Source of the DNA: Turritopsis dohrnii
Lineage: Eukaryota > Cnidaria > Hydrozoa > Anthoathecata > Oceaniidae
Direction of reading: 5' to 3'
Assembly (NCBI GenBank): GCA_027922465.2
Contig: BQMF02000219.1
Coordinates: forward strand, 62,001 to 126,000
DNA: 64,000 bases
Position 1 is the stretch's first letter, and the number at the start of each line of letters is the position of its first letter. The translations under genes were made by a program, and so were the position numbers. Under the pieces are notes generated by a model that made no database searches, was not told where the DNA came from, and worked only from the letters and a program-made list of their open reading frames with translations. Shown here piece after piece: positions 29,883-41,839 of the stretch.

Positions 29883-32800
29883 TGCATCCCAGGAAATTAT
29901 TAAAGCATAGCTGACACAATATGAAACTTACGTTAACTGCCAATAAACTTAATGAACAAAAGAATAATAAATTTAAATAGATGCTGTAAGATATCACAGT
30001 GATTACGTAAGTCTTTCAATATATACGGTCAATCTTCCTAATAACAAAAACACTTCCCAAACAAAACAAAGATTTGGATTATGTAAATGTGATCCAAATT
30101 AGCAAACATAACTGAAAGCAGTTAAAATTTACAGACAGTCAAGATAAGTTTCCTATTTGCTGTGGTAAATAGGAAGTCCCATTCCTTATAAAGGGCATTG
30201 ATAATAATACAGCCAAGAACTATACAAGTAAATATGCTAACATAGCTAGGGAAATATCAAACATAAAATGATGCAGGCAGAGGTTAGACAGATATTCTTG
30301 TTGTTGGAGCTTAAGAGGAAACTGAGCTGAGCTGTACGTATCTAGAACTTAAAAGGCATCAGCCCACGCATGAAACAAACGAGCTTTTGTATTTAGAAAA
30401 GCATAAAAGAATACGGACATTTTCAAAAAAAAAAAAAACCTATCCTTTTTGACACAGTTTTTATAAAACATTGAGAACTTCTATTTAGAAAAGAATGAAC
30501 ACAGTAGAATCTTTGTAAGATAATCACAAATTTCTACCCTCTACTCTCGGTCTTGGAACTGTAAATCTATTCAACATTGATCAATCAACTTTTGGAAGTT
30601 TCTTCGGTCACGCTGTAGTGTACCATTATGTCAACGGCGTGCAAATGTTAGTCAAAAAATACCCGGATGATCACATGGCGGAAATTCGAGCTAATAAACT
30701 GGCGCTATTAAAGTTAGTTAGCACCCTTTCGTAATAATGGCGCTTCATGCACAAATGAACTTTGAGACGGCGGCTGTATGAAGCAATGAACTTCGAAATA
30801 AAAAAAAATTGCTAGGTTTGGACAGTAAGATGAAAAAAAACTAAGAAAATCAACGACGATCGTAAAGTATTTCTTGCTACGCAGAAATCCTACAATGTAA
30901 GCTTTATATTTAAACTTCCTACTTTATATGTAAATAAATTATTATTTTACACAACACCACGGTCATTAAAGTAACATAGATGACGAGTTTTACTTTCGGA
31001 ATATCAGCATTAATTCTTATAAATCATTAACAAGCAAGATTAGTGAGAAAGATACGAAGTACGAAGGTGAGTTTTTTCGATCTATTTTTCATGTTTTTGC
31101 AAAAAAATAGTTTTAGGACACTCACATAGTAGTTAATAGAGCAGTGTTGCGTTGTGTTTCTATAACTACGTAATGTAATGCAAACACACGAGAGAAAAGA
31201 ATATCATTAGAAAATTAGCAAATGCATTGTAATTATCTGCGGCGCGAAGCAACAGCAGATATTGGTTTACCCGTAGATGATGATGATGATGATGACGATG
31301 ATGATCCTGAAACTGCCTAAAGTGAAGTCACGTTGTGTGCTGTTTAAATGGCTCTTATGATCCCTGGTCACACGGCATCAAACTTCAGTAGCGTGTATTC
31401 CAGTGTGTGTGCGGCAGTGTGTTTTTCTACATCAATTGTTTTTTTGTGAAGAGGTACATCTCCCATCTCACCTCAAGACAATCTGATGATAAACTTTCAA
31501 TTTTAGCTGCCACTAGTTCGGTAGAGAAAGTCATCACTCAGCAAAACACACTAAGGACTATATTTCGATTTTGCACCCCCAATTTTTTCACTAAAAATGT
31601 CCTTCTTGCCTGAATCAAATGTGTTTTCGTTGGCTGTGCCTCGAAGACTGTCTTTGCTTCCTTATTATTAAAATTGGGGCTATGCATGGACCTCACAACT
31701 CCGAAGCGTTGACTATTATTTATCAGATTCGTTTGTTGACCACAACCTCTGTCATTTGTGAGGTCTAATTTTGACTTTGTATCCAGTTTGAGGGACTTCA
31801 CCACACAGGACATTTGTCTGGCTTATTGAAAATGTTTACGTAAATTCTGTGATTTTGATTAGAAGGAAATCATGGCTAATCGAGCGGAATGTGTGCAAGG
31901 TAATGCAATTTGACCTTGGGAATGTCACAATAATTTGACCATTGGTTTGGTTTTACTATTTCAGGCATATATAAAGCACTAATCAGGAGTTATCAACATC
32001 AATGTATGACTTAAGAAGATAAATATCAATAGCTATAACAAAATAATTGAACTCTTGAGTCAGAGACAGAGGAAGTAAACAATATCAACTATTTAGGACA
32101 TTTCTAGCCATATATGGTCTTAAAATGATGCAACATTCAGAAAATATTGATTTTCAGAGAACTTCAGTTAATAAAGAATTTGAAAAGAACATATGACCCA
32201 ATGCTTGTGAAAACCTCGAAACACTTGTTGACTCTGAAAAAACAACTATGATATGCAACCATTTTCCAGTCTATGGATACATTTTTATGGAGAATAGATT
32301 TCATATATATGAGAGTCAGAACGGTGTACAGAAATTATAAATCTGTGCTTATGCATAACAGAACTGAAAAGCTATTGTTGCTCAAAGCAGTTTGTTTTCT
32401 ATTGTTCCTCCTTCTCTTATCCATCTCCACCTCACGTTCCCAAAACTCTTGAACTGAATAAGCTGTAACTGTTTAAGTTAAAGATAGAATAAACCCATAA
32501 CGGCAAACATGTTTGAAAAATGGACCTCCTCTGGGAACTAAAATTTTATTCATTGTATTTTCAAGGAAAAATAAACGTGAGGATATCCTTTTTTCCCGTT
32601 TTATATGAATGCTTATACTTCTTTAGCTCGAATGAATTAATTGAATGAAAATATCCGCTTATTTTTTGTTTTCGCTGGTGAAAGGTTCAGTCGCAGGCGA
32701 TCACGATTCTTCGGATACTGGTTTTGTCGGCAATTGAGTATTCTACAATACTTTCGAGCTTTGGTCCAAGTTTGTCCTAAATTGCCCAATTTTAGTAAAA

Positions 32801-32970
32801 CCTGGCAATATCATTGTCAAATTCGAAATCAGCACCTTTCAATTGTGATTAGTGCAAAATTTCATGAAAATTGAAGAACTTTCGAAATTTGATCCAAATT
32901 TGACCTTAATTGCCCAATTTTAGTCAAACCTATAAGCAACCTATAACAAGCAACCTATAACTAGGAACGA
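29883..32970. other. AT-rich DNA without recognised genes
   Basis: No supported gene in 3 kb. A (GAT) run at about 31276-31306 translates to an Asp repeat ending DPETA before a stop and could be a scrap of an acidic N-terminus, but there is nothing else coding around it. Confidence 0.4.
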
Positions 32971-33777
32971 CCGGTATCGGTGGTACAAAATTCCGTGAAA
33001 CCTTGAATATTAATGGCTCGTTTGAATTTGAAGCTCCAAGAATTTTTAATGAGCTTCCTGTTACATGTCGTAACTCACTAGAATATAAAGTTTTTTGCAA
33101 AGAGACGAAAAATTATTTCCTAGATAAAGCACTTGCTAGAAGCCTGCAGTAGTACAAGCCTTATTATAAAGTTTTGTTTTATGTATACTGACACTTAATC
33201 TCTAGTTTTTCGTATGCACTCATCTCCCACTAATCATTTAATGATGAAATACTTATTATTCTACTTTGTTATATTGCAATACCCATATTAGTTTGTTATT
33301 AAGTACTAATTCTAGAACATCACAATCTCTTCTCTAGCACAAGCCATACTACTACGTCAGTAAGCAATATTTTTTTCAATGTTTTTTAGTTTCATTAAAA
33401 ATTTTAAACCAAATATGTTACTTGAAAATTCTATTATATAGTATATGTTCATAGGCACTGGTACAAACCCCTGCGTACTCGCATTTAGTATCAATCCTCA
33501 TATGACTATTGCAGTTGTTTGCAGTTGTTTTCCTTTTTTTTATTACTTCTAGTCGCAGGGACTAGTTATCGTCCCAATTCTGAGTCAATCTTCTAGATAT
33601 CTAATTACTAACACTCTACTTACCAATTCTACTTTGCTAGCGTAGCCGGTCAGAGCATCTCACTAGTACACATAATATTTTTATAAATATAAATATTTTT
33701 CTAGACTTTGCACATATATACTATATAATGTTTTCAGCTGAAGAGCCAAATGTAAATTTTGGAGATTGAAATATACC
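32971..33777 (+). mobile_element. 3' end of a non-LTR retroposon, plus strand
   Basis: From 32971 to 33153 the plus strand reads TGIGGTKFRETLNINGS, then FEAPRIFNELPVTCRNS and YFLDKALARSLQ before a stop, the C-terminal tail seen after the reverse transcriptase in CR1/jockey-like proteins (the xxxFNELPxxxRNS block). About 620 bp of 3' leader follows, ending in (ATT)n at 33778. No RT core remains. Its 3' end meets the 3' end of the minus-strand CR1 copy tail to tail at the shared ATT repeat. Confidence 0.65.
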
Positions 33778-33804
33778 ATTATTATTATTATTATTATTAT
33801 TATT
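33778..33804. repeat. (ATT)9 microsatellite at the junction of two retroposon tails
   Basis: An ATT repeat lies between the 3' ends of a plus-strand and a minus-strand retroposon. CR1/L2-type elements typically end in short tandem repeats, so each may have contributed to it, or one may have inserted at the other's tail. Confidence 0.85.
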
Positions 33805-33986
33805 AGTACTTTATTTTCAGTTGACAAATTTACAAATTTACTAAAAATATTATTAAAATCTAGCTGTTCTAAAAAAGAGAACGCTAATTTAAGTCAACTG
33901 TACAACATGAAATGCGAAATAAATACATAAATATAAAATTAACAACAAGGAAATTTAAATGAAAATTATAAAAATATAAAAGACAG

Positions 33987-36900
33987 CTATAAGAATCCTA
34001 AGTTGTGAATATATTTTTTGCACAAGCGACAAGGGCAATCTTTAGGAATCCACTGTTTAATACTTCTTTTGAATTCCTGTAATGATTTAAGATCTTTAAT
34101 TATTTGAGGAACAGTTTCCCATAGTTTCGGACCAAGAAATCTTAACCTTTCAGACCCAAAGTTGGTTGTTCTTACTTTAGGTATTACGAACTCGGTAGTA
34201 CTTTGTAAGTTATAAATTGGTGTCTGCTTAAGTTTAAACAACTCTTGCAAAAGCGTGGGTGCGGTTTTACTTCTAATTTTATATAATTCAATCATTAAAA
34301 ATTGGAGGTTTCTGTGGTGTATAGTGACAGAGCTATCTTTTGTAATTAACTTTTCAAGGCGCGTTCATGCAGCCTATTAATACGATTATTATAACCTCTA
34401 CTGTGGCACATCCATACCAACGGACAATAATTAAACAAAGACTTGAAAAACGTATTCACCAATACTTTTCTTTTATCCATTTTCATTTCAGGAATCATCC
34501 AACCGATGGCATTAAGTTTTTGGGATGCTTTTTTGCAGAGTTCTTTAAGGTGTTCATTCATAGTTAAGTTTGACTCTAGTGTAACTCCAAGTAGTTTTTC
34601 ACTGCAAGTGTTGGTTATTTTTGTGCCATTAATTTCAATATTAGCCTCTTCTTTATTACTTAAAACAAGATGACATTTACCTGTGCTTGCTTTCATTTCA
34701 TTATCTTGAAACCATTGAAACAATTTTCTAGAGCAGTTTTGCAAAGCTACGATTACCTGAGTGTTATCGTTTCCTGTCACATAGGGTGTATTGTCATCTG
34801 CATAGCCGACAAAGTCAACATCATCAATAAGAATAAATAAATCACAAAGAAGAATGTTAAATAAAAGTGGCCCTAATATTGAGCCTTGTGGGACTCCAAA
34901 GAAAATTTCGAGCCAAGAGCTAAAAGTCGAGTTAGTTTTTGTTCTCTGTTTACGATTAGACAAATAATCATTAGCGGGATTCGTAAAAATCATGTTTCGT
35001 TTACACGAAACTATTTTTCTATAGATTTGTGGGGAATTATATACAACTTCGTAGAGTTGTTCGTGAATTTTTCCCTACAAAGTCATTAGAAACTTCACAT
35101 TAACACTTGAAATAAGCGTGCAAAGTAATGATGTTTCTTTTGATACCACAAAAGGCTTGAAATCTCTGAAGTACAATTTAAGAAGAACAGTTTTAAAAAA
35201 ATTCTCACAAGTAATTGATTTTTTTCGTGTAACAGGCTCGTCGAGTTTATGAATCTCCCTAATGAATAAATCTGAGGGACGGAAGATTTAAACCATATGC
35301 ATTTTGGTTTTGCTACTAGCAAGTCATGCGAGAGGCAATCGAAAGCCTTTGAGAGGTCAGTAAATAACGCACCAAATTTTTCTCCTTTGTCAAGTGCTTC
35401 CTTCCATCTTTCAAGCATCACAAGTAATGCTTGTTGTGCGCTATGTTCTTTCCGAAACCCAAATTGAAATTTAGAAAATTTGTTTTCAAAGAAAGACGAA
35501 AGTTGTTTGAAAATGCTCAAATAACTTAGACATGATAGGAAGGATACTAATAGGTCTAAAGTTTTCCTTTTGACATTTTGGACCTTTTTTATGAGATGGA
35601 GTGACATTGGCCAATTTGAGATCTGCAGGAAACTTTGAATTTTTTAATGAGGAGTTGAAAAACTTTGTTATAGCTTCAGCAAAGATGTCTTTATTTTGTT
35701 TAATAATTTTAATCGGTATGTCAGTATCGTGAATAGCTTTAGTACAATTAAGATTTAATATTTCCGTTTCAATTTCATCCTGTTTTACATAGGAAAACGA
35801 AAAAATCTCTTTTCCAGTTTTTCGTCGAATAGCAAGAATACTTGGGTGATTTCTGTATTTAACAATCGCTTTAATAGTTCCATCGGTGATATTTTCTGCC
35901 AGCGGGTCACATCTTTCAAACTTTTCAATATTTAATTTTGACACGGCGTTGGTGAAAAAATTATTAAAGAGATTAGCAGCTTTTCTATCAGATTCTATTA
36001 CCACGTCGTTTTCCATGAGAGTAATTTTCTCTATAGTTGGTCCTTTATCAGAGAGAAACGGTTTTATTGTTTTCCAAACTTTTTTGTTGTCTACTACATC
36101 ATTTATATTTAAGTTATTGTAATATTCCTTTTTCACTTTCCTAACCAACGCTGCACAATAATTTCTTTGTTTTTTATACATTATTTCATCTTCTTTAGTT
36201 TTGGTGCGGAGGAATTTGTTTCTAAAACGTGATCTTTTCATTATCGCGTTACTGATATCTTTATTGATAAAAGGAGATTGATTACCTCTCACAGTTCTTT
36301 GCTTAGCAGGGACATGTTTATCAAAAGTTTGCTTACAGATAGTAAGAAATGTGTTTAGGCCTTTCTCATTGTATGCAATAGTTGACAGTGACAGTAACTC
36401 AGATAATTCCCTACGAAATGCTTCATTTGAGAATGACTTGTAATCTCGATACCGGATAATTTTTGGAGGAAGTCTTTCAAAACTTGTTTTCATTACCGTT
36501 ATGACCATTTTGTGAAAATCTGATAAGCCTGTCTCTATTGTGCGAGTATTTTGAAAACTCTTTGTTCTGTTAGTTAGAATAAGGTCAATGCAGGGTGGAT
36601 TAGACGGATTTTTATAGCACGTAGGATCTTTCACTATACTTGTTAAACCATAAGTTTCACAGAAACTACTTAGAGAAACAGCCTCCACGCTTTCGTTCAG
36701 ATCACCTAAGAATATTATATTGTCATACTGTGTAGTATAAACGTCCAATGTTTTCGATAGCACTTCTAAATGTCTTTCTATTGAAGACTTTTTAGGGTTA
36801 TACAAACAGCAGCACAACCATTTATTTTTACGGAGGTTTATTTCAACAAAGAATCCTTCAGTTTCTTCGTCTATTTTTAAGACTTTCGCCGGAATATCTT

Positions 36901-37144
36901 CTCTTTTGAAAAGTAGCATTCCTCCTCCATACGAATTTCGGTCTAGCCTAGCTGTCATAGCATATCCTTCCATCGAAAACTGTCTCGTTGGAAAGGATTG
37001 ATCAAGTTTTGTTTCTGATATAAGAAAGATATCAACAATGCCACTAATTTGTTGCTGTAACAGTCTAAACTTATTGCGTATGGAGTTTATGTTTAATTGA
37101 GCAATAATCAAGTTTTTGTTATATTTAGTTCGTATTTCCTTCAA
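33987..37144 (-). pseudogene. CR1 ORF2, endonuclease-reverse transcriptase
   Basis: The endonuclease part (37144 to about 36450) shows LIIAQLNINSIRNKF, FLISETKLD, IIFLGDLNES, CIDLILTN and LSDFHKMV. The reverse transcriptase part has KLANVTPSHKKGP, NFRPISILP, FQFGFRKEHSAQQALL, ALFTDLSKAFDCLSHDLL (motif A), FFGVPQGSILGPLLFN (motif B) and FVGYADDNTPYV (motif C). The C-terminus has NYCPLVWMCHSR, then PKVRTTNFGSERL and CPCRLCKKYIHNLG. Frame changes lie near 35550, 35040 and 34330; the first 552 residues are unbroken. All catalytic residues can be found, so the decay is mostly by small indels. It would nick and reverse-transcribe at the target. Confidence 0.9.
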
Positions 37145-37252
37145 GCCTTCAATAGAGTTTTGTTTAGAAGAGATATTCTTACTTAGAGCAGGGGGTCTAG
37201 CAATGTTTATAATATTAGAGTTTAAGATATTACCTGTCGCTTGCTTTTCCTT

Positions 37253-37791
37253 TCATTTCGTACGCAGGATTTTTATCATGTTCATAGCGAGTCTGGCTGA
37301 TCCTCTGTCATTTAGATGCAAACCCTTAGCACCCAAGTGTTCAGCAGTAATGTTATCATTTCGGATAATCTTTAGCTCTGATTCCAGTATATGATTTTGC
37401 AAGTGGTGAATTGTCATTGCAGCCTTCGCCCTGTCATTTCGGTTTATTGGCATTGAGAATATTACTTCTCATTCAGGTAGATGACTTGTTACAGTTAAGT
37501 TTTTAATTTTCGAAGTTTTTCCAAAATTTCTCTTGATGTGTCTTTTATCGCATTATTGGTACCGACGTGAAGAATCACTTTGGATGGAACCTTTTGTAGG
37601 AGAGGCAATAAATAATGCAATAAATAATGATTCATGTCCTCAATACGAGCTCCAGGAAATGTTCTTACTGTTCTTACTTCTTTGCTTTTACTATCGGTAC
37701 TGATCTCCTCAAAGGTGTTTTCACCATCCTGGAGTAATTCCTTTTCCTCCTCTTTTGATAATTCCACAGATTTTTCGTTTATGTCCATCAT
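37253..37791 (-). pseudogene. CR1 ORF1 remnant with SGNH esterase-like domain
   Basis: Two frames, 37791-37495 and 37453-37253, make one protein broken near 37470. FPGARIEDMNHYL is followed by SKVILHVGTNNAIKDTSREI (block with the Gly-x-Asn signature), then EVIFSMPINRND and KGLHLNDRGSARLAMN (the block V Asp-His region, here HLND). SGNH/GDSL hydrolase domains are known in ORF1 of CR1/L2 elements. The N-terminal catalytic block is not seen, so the domain is truncated. Confidence 0.8.
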
Positions 37792-37800
37792 TTACAGTTT

Positions 37801-38637
37801 CTAATGAAAATTTAATCATTAGGATATATTATGACAGCAACAGTACATTTATTCTCCACATCTGATAAAAGATAGAGCAGGCGGAATGAAGAGAACAACA
37901 ATTGGACTGGAAGAATTGTGTTTTCAGTATTATGTGCTCTAAATAACAATTCCCTTTGTTTCTTAAATTGTTGTGATCTTTCATTAAAAGCTATAATTAA
38001 CTCAATTAAAAATAAGTCATATGTCGTATGCTTACAGTTTATTTCATGTTTCTGACTTGAATTTTCATTATTATAGTTTGTTCACTATATTCATGAACAA
38101 ACACGGCTGAATGCTTCGGTAACCTTTCAAATTTTAATGATCGCCATCATAAAAAAAGCTAACTCTTATGTCTGAACTTTTAGAGTTTTCAGGAGGTTAG
38201 ATCGTAGATAATTTATGAATACTAAAACGCCGTGCGTATAAGTTGTTTTGATGAAAATATAAGAACAATAGGCTTTCGTTGAAATGTGAATAATACATTT
38301 TAAACTACAGTGTGCATGATGCTTCACGCCGTCCTTCCACAATGATCGTTTTTACGAAAGTAGTTAATAAATGCATCAAATTTATGAACCCCCGTTTTAA
38401 AACATACTATGGTCGTATTTTTAATGTTTGATATTTTTCAATTTATGTGCTAATGAGAAATCTTATCAGACTGAAACTAACGATTTGGTCATGAATGTGG
38501 TGAACAGACTATTACAGTCGTATGAATGTTTCAAAATTATTCCAGCTATTACTTTTTGACAAACACACTCATTAAAAACTATTTGTAGAAACTATTACCC
38601 TCTCAAACCAACTTCACATAACCTCTCAACACGATTA
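37801..38637. other. Non-coding DNA, probably 3' flank of the minus-strand Helitron
   Basis: No gene seen. It lies downstream (minus strand) of the Helitron endonuclease end at 39088 and upstream of the CR1 5' end, so part of it is likely the Helitron 3' region. I could not find a Helitron-type terminal hairpin in it. Confidence 0.35.
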
Positions 38638-39066
38638 GGACAGCTTTATACTGCCGCATAATCGCCGCGTCGAATTAAACTCTTTATTAAATGCGACGAA
38701 AATTCGACTGTATAAAGTGAAAAAAATAATTAAGTGCGACATAATGAATTAAGTTCAGCAGAGTTTGTCGAATAAAACGGCAATCTTCGACATAAATTCG
38801 GCATCACTTTATACGGCCGCATAATCATCGAATTTAATAACAGCTTTATTAAACTTCGTGAAAAATGTGCACGAAAGTAGTGACAGCGTGTAAGAAACAC
38901 ACGATGATAAATTCATTCGACACTTATGCGGCTGTCTAAAGCCACATCGAATTTGATATGCGGCAATAAAACCTGTATAAAGTGACTGTCGCATTTTCGT
39001 CGAATTTTACCCGAATAAAAGTAATTTAATTCGACACGGCGATTATGCGGCTGTATAAAGCTGTCC
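38638..39066. mobile_element. 429-bp MITE, TTA duplication (Harbinger-like)
   Basis: Inverted ends GGACAGCTTTATACTGCCGC and, on the other strand, GGACAGCTTTATACAGCCGC, about 40 bp long. Flanks TTA at 38635-38637 and 39067-39069. The interior repeats GCGGCTGT/ATAATCG blocks in both orientations. A 3-bp TTA duplication is typical of PIF/Harbinger MITEs. It has landed just downstream of the Helitron endonuclease stop codon. Confidence 0.9.
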
Positions 39067-39087
39067 TTAAAGATCAAACATCTGCAC

Positions 39088-39198
39088 TTACAAATTTTTT
39101 ATTTGAAAACATACGGAATCATGATCTGAAAAAAACACATTTTATACAATCAAATTGCAGGTCTTGTCTTGTAAGAATTTCTTACTGATGTAGACATG
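39088..39198 (-). pseudogene. Helitron (Helentron) endonuclease, C-terminal piece
   Basis: On the minus strand the frame runs VYISKKFLQDKTCNLIV, an in-frame stop, then NVFFSDHDSVCFQIKNL and a stop at 39088. SDHDSV is the terminal SDH motif of the exonuclease/endonuclease fold. It is the continuation of the piece at 42743-43077: taking out the CACTG element with one TG joins the sequence as LLDH followed by VYIS in frame. Confidence 0.85.
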
Positions 39199-39700
39199 CA
39201 CTGACAGTTTTAGCGGAGTCATTGCGACTCCTAAAAGGGAGTCATTGAACAATGATAACCTAAGGGAGTAAATCAGATGATACAGAGAGCATCTTAAGGG
39301 AGTCGTTTTTCTTTTAAGGGGTGTCAATTTCAATTTCCTTAAAATGACCACCTTGAAGGAAATCAATTTGACTTCTTTAAGTGATCATAAGTGAGGTAAG
39401 TTAAATGGCTCTTTAAGGGAGTCATTTTGATGCTCGTCGGAGAGTTAAATCGAAAAACAAAGCCAATTTTTCGCACGTTTTAAAAAATTTTACGTAAGCA
39501 ATTCTTTAATTGAGAGTCTCAGATGTCACATAACGGTATAAAAGATTTTAAAATAAACAATAAAGATAGGTTATTAACTCTTAGGGGTACTTTCTTTGCT
39601 TTTTACTAAATCATTATTCTTTTGTATAGATATTTCCCTGTATAATCACAAAAATTGTAAACTTATTTAATACGATCGCATTGAATAAAAAAACTATCTA

Positions 39701-40347
39701 CAGTGTGACGCAGAAAAAAGAGGTTCGAGATTTCAAACGACTATTTCTTCTCAAATATTTGTCGGATATTTGCGAATTTTATATCATTTGACAGAGCTTT
39801 TTCTCCTCTTTTCAAAAATATAAGTTTCATCTTAAAAAAATAAAGAGTTTAAAAGATATTAAAGATATATTTTTTCGATACGCTCGTTAATTCAATAACG
39901 ATCAATTAAAAGAAGTGCTAATGAGCAGTTACTCTTTTGTTAACTCTAAAAGTTGTCGCGGTGTTAAAGATATCATGAGATTCTTTTAAACACACGAAAT
40001 TAAAATTTAACGTGTAAATTCACCTTTCTTTTGAAAAAACTGATTGTCAGTTAAACAATTCTGAGTGCTTATAAATGCTATAAAAAGGCTTTTTACTTGA
40101 GTTATTCTCAATTGGAATTACTTCTTTTGTAATTTCTTTTAATTGATCGTTATCGTTTTAATGACAAATTTTCATGATAAAATTCAGCATAACTACTCTT
40201 CTGTATTTCAAACCTAAACAAATATCTTATTTCTGAAAAGAGGAGAAAAAGCTCTTTCAAATGATATAAAATTCGCAAATATCCGACAAATATTTGAGAA
40301 GAAATAGTCGTTTGAAATCTCGAACCACTTTTTTCTGGGGCACACTG
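39701..40347. mobile_element. 647-bp MITE with long inverted repeats, TA duplication (Tc1/mariner-like)
   Basis: CAGTGTGACGCAGAAAAAAG at the left matches the complement of the right end (CAGTGTGCCCCAGAAAA). The inverted similarity runs about 150 bp inward (TTCGAGATTTCAAACGAC and onward). TA flanks at 39699-39700 and 40348-40349. No coding. Tc1/mariner elements duplicate TA and often start CAGTG. It sits inside the CACTG element. Confidence 0.9.
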
Positions 40348-40765
40348 TATTGCTAATTTATCAACTTCACTGGTTCACTGGTTTCATCGGTAACATATAC
40401 ATATTTCATATTAAAAGGTATGTAGTTGTACTATTCTTGGATTCTTTTCTTGACGAATTTGAATGTGTCCGTGTGACTGACAGTTTCTTTCGTTTGTTTT
40501 CTTGTTTTTAAATAATCGGTTATTAATTTTCTATATGATAAGTTAGCTTGCTTTCTCCTTAAATTTCTTTAAAAAGAACAACAAAACAACACTGATGATG
40601 GCCCACAAAACACGGTCGGTTATGCAGACAGTAACTAAACATATTATAAGTACGCTGTTTTTCCTTTATCTGCCATAAACTTCAAATAAAAGTATTTGGG
40701 GGAAAGCTAAATGATTTTGAATGATTAGCTACTATATTTTGTGACAGCTTTAATTTTTACAGTAT

Positions 40766-41484
40766 GCATGGAGGTATAAAACAGAAGGAGAACGAACTCT
40801 TATTTTTCTATTATTCAGATAATGACTATTCTATTCATTGCGGTATCACTTTGATGTCATCCGTGATGCGCTTTCGGCTGGTTGTCGGTGAAACGAATAC
40901 TTTTGTAAAAATTAACGACAATTTAAAAACCAAATATCATCCATTATAACAACGGATCAACTTGCTGCATAGTGACAAGCAGATTATTAAACCTAAAGCT
41001 TCCTTGAGAAACAAATGAAAATCTATGTTTTTATACAGAGTTGAAGATATCGCGTAATTCATGTATAAGTTCCAATCTACATATCTTCTGACTTAAATGC
41101 GCCTCGATAGTGCCGCGGTACGTGCAAAAACTTAGGATTATTCTCTCTTCAAAAACTGAAGCTCGGCGAAACTGCTTGAGGGGATCACGAGATATATAGA
41201 CCTAAAGTTGCAATGTTTTCGTTGCATATTTGTGACGTTTTTGCATAATTCTCCCGATTCCTACAGATTATGCATGCTAAGAACTTTACCCTAACGATCT
41301 TTAATCACATTGGAGAATTGATATGAACGAAATTTTCACGCAAGAACGCCAAAATTATAAAAATTATGCAAGATGATAGCAATTATATGTTATTACACAC
41401 TGAGGACTTAAACAATGCAGCGCATCACGGATAGTACAATAGCAGATTTTGAGTTCGTTCTCCTTCTGTTTTATACCTCCATGC
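40766..41484. mobile_element. 719-bp MITE, 34-bp perfect inverted ends, AGTAT duplication
   Basis: GCATGGAGGTATAAAACAGA at both ends in inverted orientation, perfect over 34 bp; a second inverted block (CATCCGTGATGCGC) lies further in. Flanked by AGTAT at 40761-40765 and 41485-41489. No coding and no superfamily assignment. It is inside the CACTG element. Confidence 0.88.
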
Positions 41485-41650
41485 AGTATGTTACTTTTTC
41501 TTTAGATTCTTGTTATGAAATTTTCCTGTCAATTTGATTGCTCTTATAAAACAGTCAATTACAACTGGCTCGTGCAACATTTTTGGAACTTTCATCAAAG
41601 TTTAACATGAAGACTTAGTTCAGTGAATGATACACTTGAAGTGACTTTTA

Positions 41651-41839
41651 GATATTAATGCAAGTGTCAATAATCTTGCTGGTGATAGCAGTGATGATGA
41701 AGATATTGATGATCAGTTTTTTGAGCCGCACTGTTCCATGAATGATGATGATGGTGTAGCAGATGTTTTAATTGAACTAAGAGAAATGCATGATATTACT
41801 CAAACTGCAATTTTTTTATTTGTAATCAAATTATTGTTA
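41651..41839 (+). pseudogene. Acidic exon-like fragment, possible TNP2-type transposase N-terminus
   Basis: After a plausible acceptor (ACTTTTAG) the frame reads DINASVNNLAGDSSDDEDID, then MNDDDGVADVLIELREMHDITQTA before decaying. This resembles the acidic segment and the LAFWAARNHITRAATNE block at residues 60-118 of the transposase at 9.6 kb in layout: acidic stretch, then a helix followed by an IT..A motif. It would be the last trace of this CACTG element's own transposase. Short, so uncertain. Confidence 0.45.

Larger units (their letters stand above)
33805..37800 (-). mobile_element. CR1-type retrotransposon, nearly full length, decayed
   Basis: On the minus strand, from about 37800 down, an SGNH-hydrolase-like ORF1 remnant, an AP endonuclease, a reverse transcriptase and the CR1 C-terminal block follow in order, then a 3' leader ending GTCAACTGAAAATAAAG and the (ATT) repeat. 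The same 3' end is found in the truncated copy at 6.5 kb. Several frameshifts divide the coding. Confidence 0.88.

Noticed and set aside
31260..31330. Acidic (GAT) run as part of a gene
   Set aside because: No adjoining coding sequence, splice sites or homologous motif; simple repeat is the simpler reading.
38809..38994. 61-residue frame
   Set aside because: Lies wholly in a MITE built of inverted GCGGCTGT/ATAATCG blocks.
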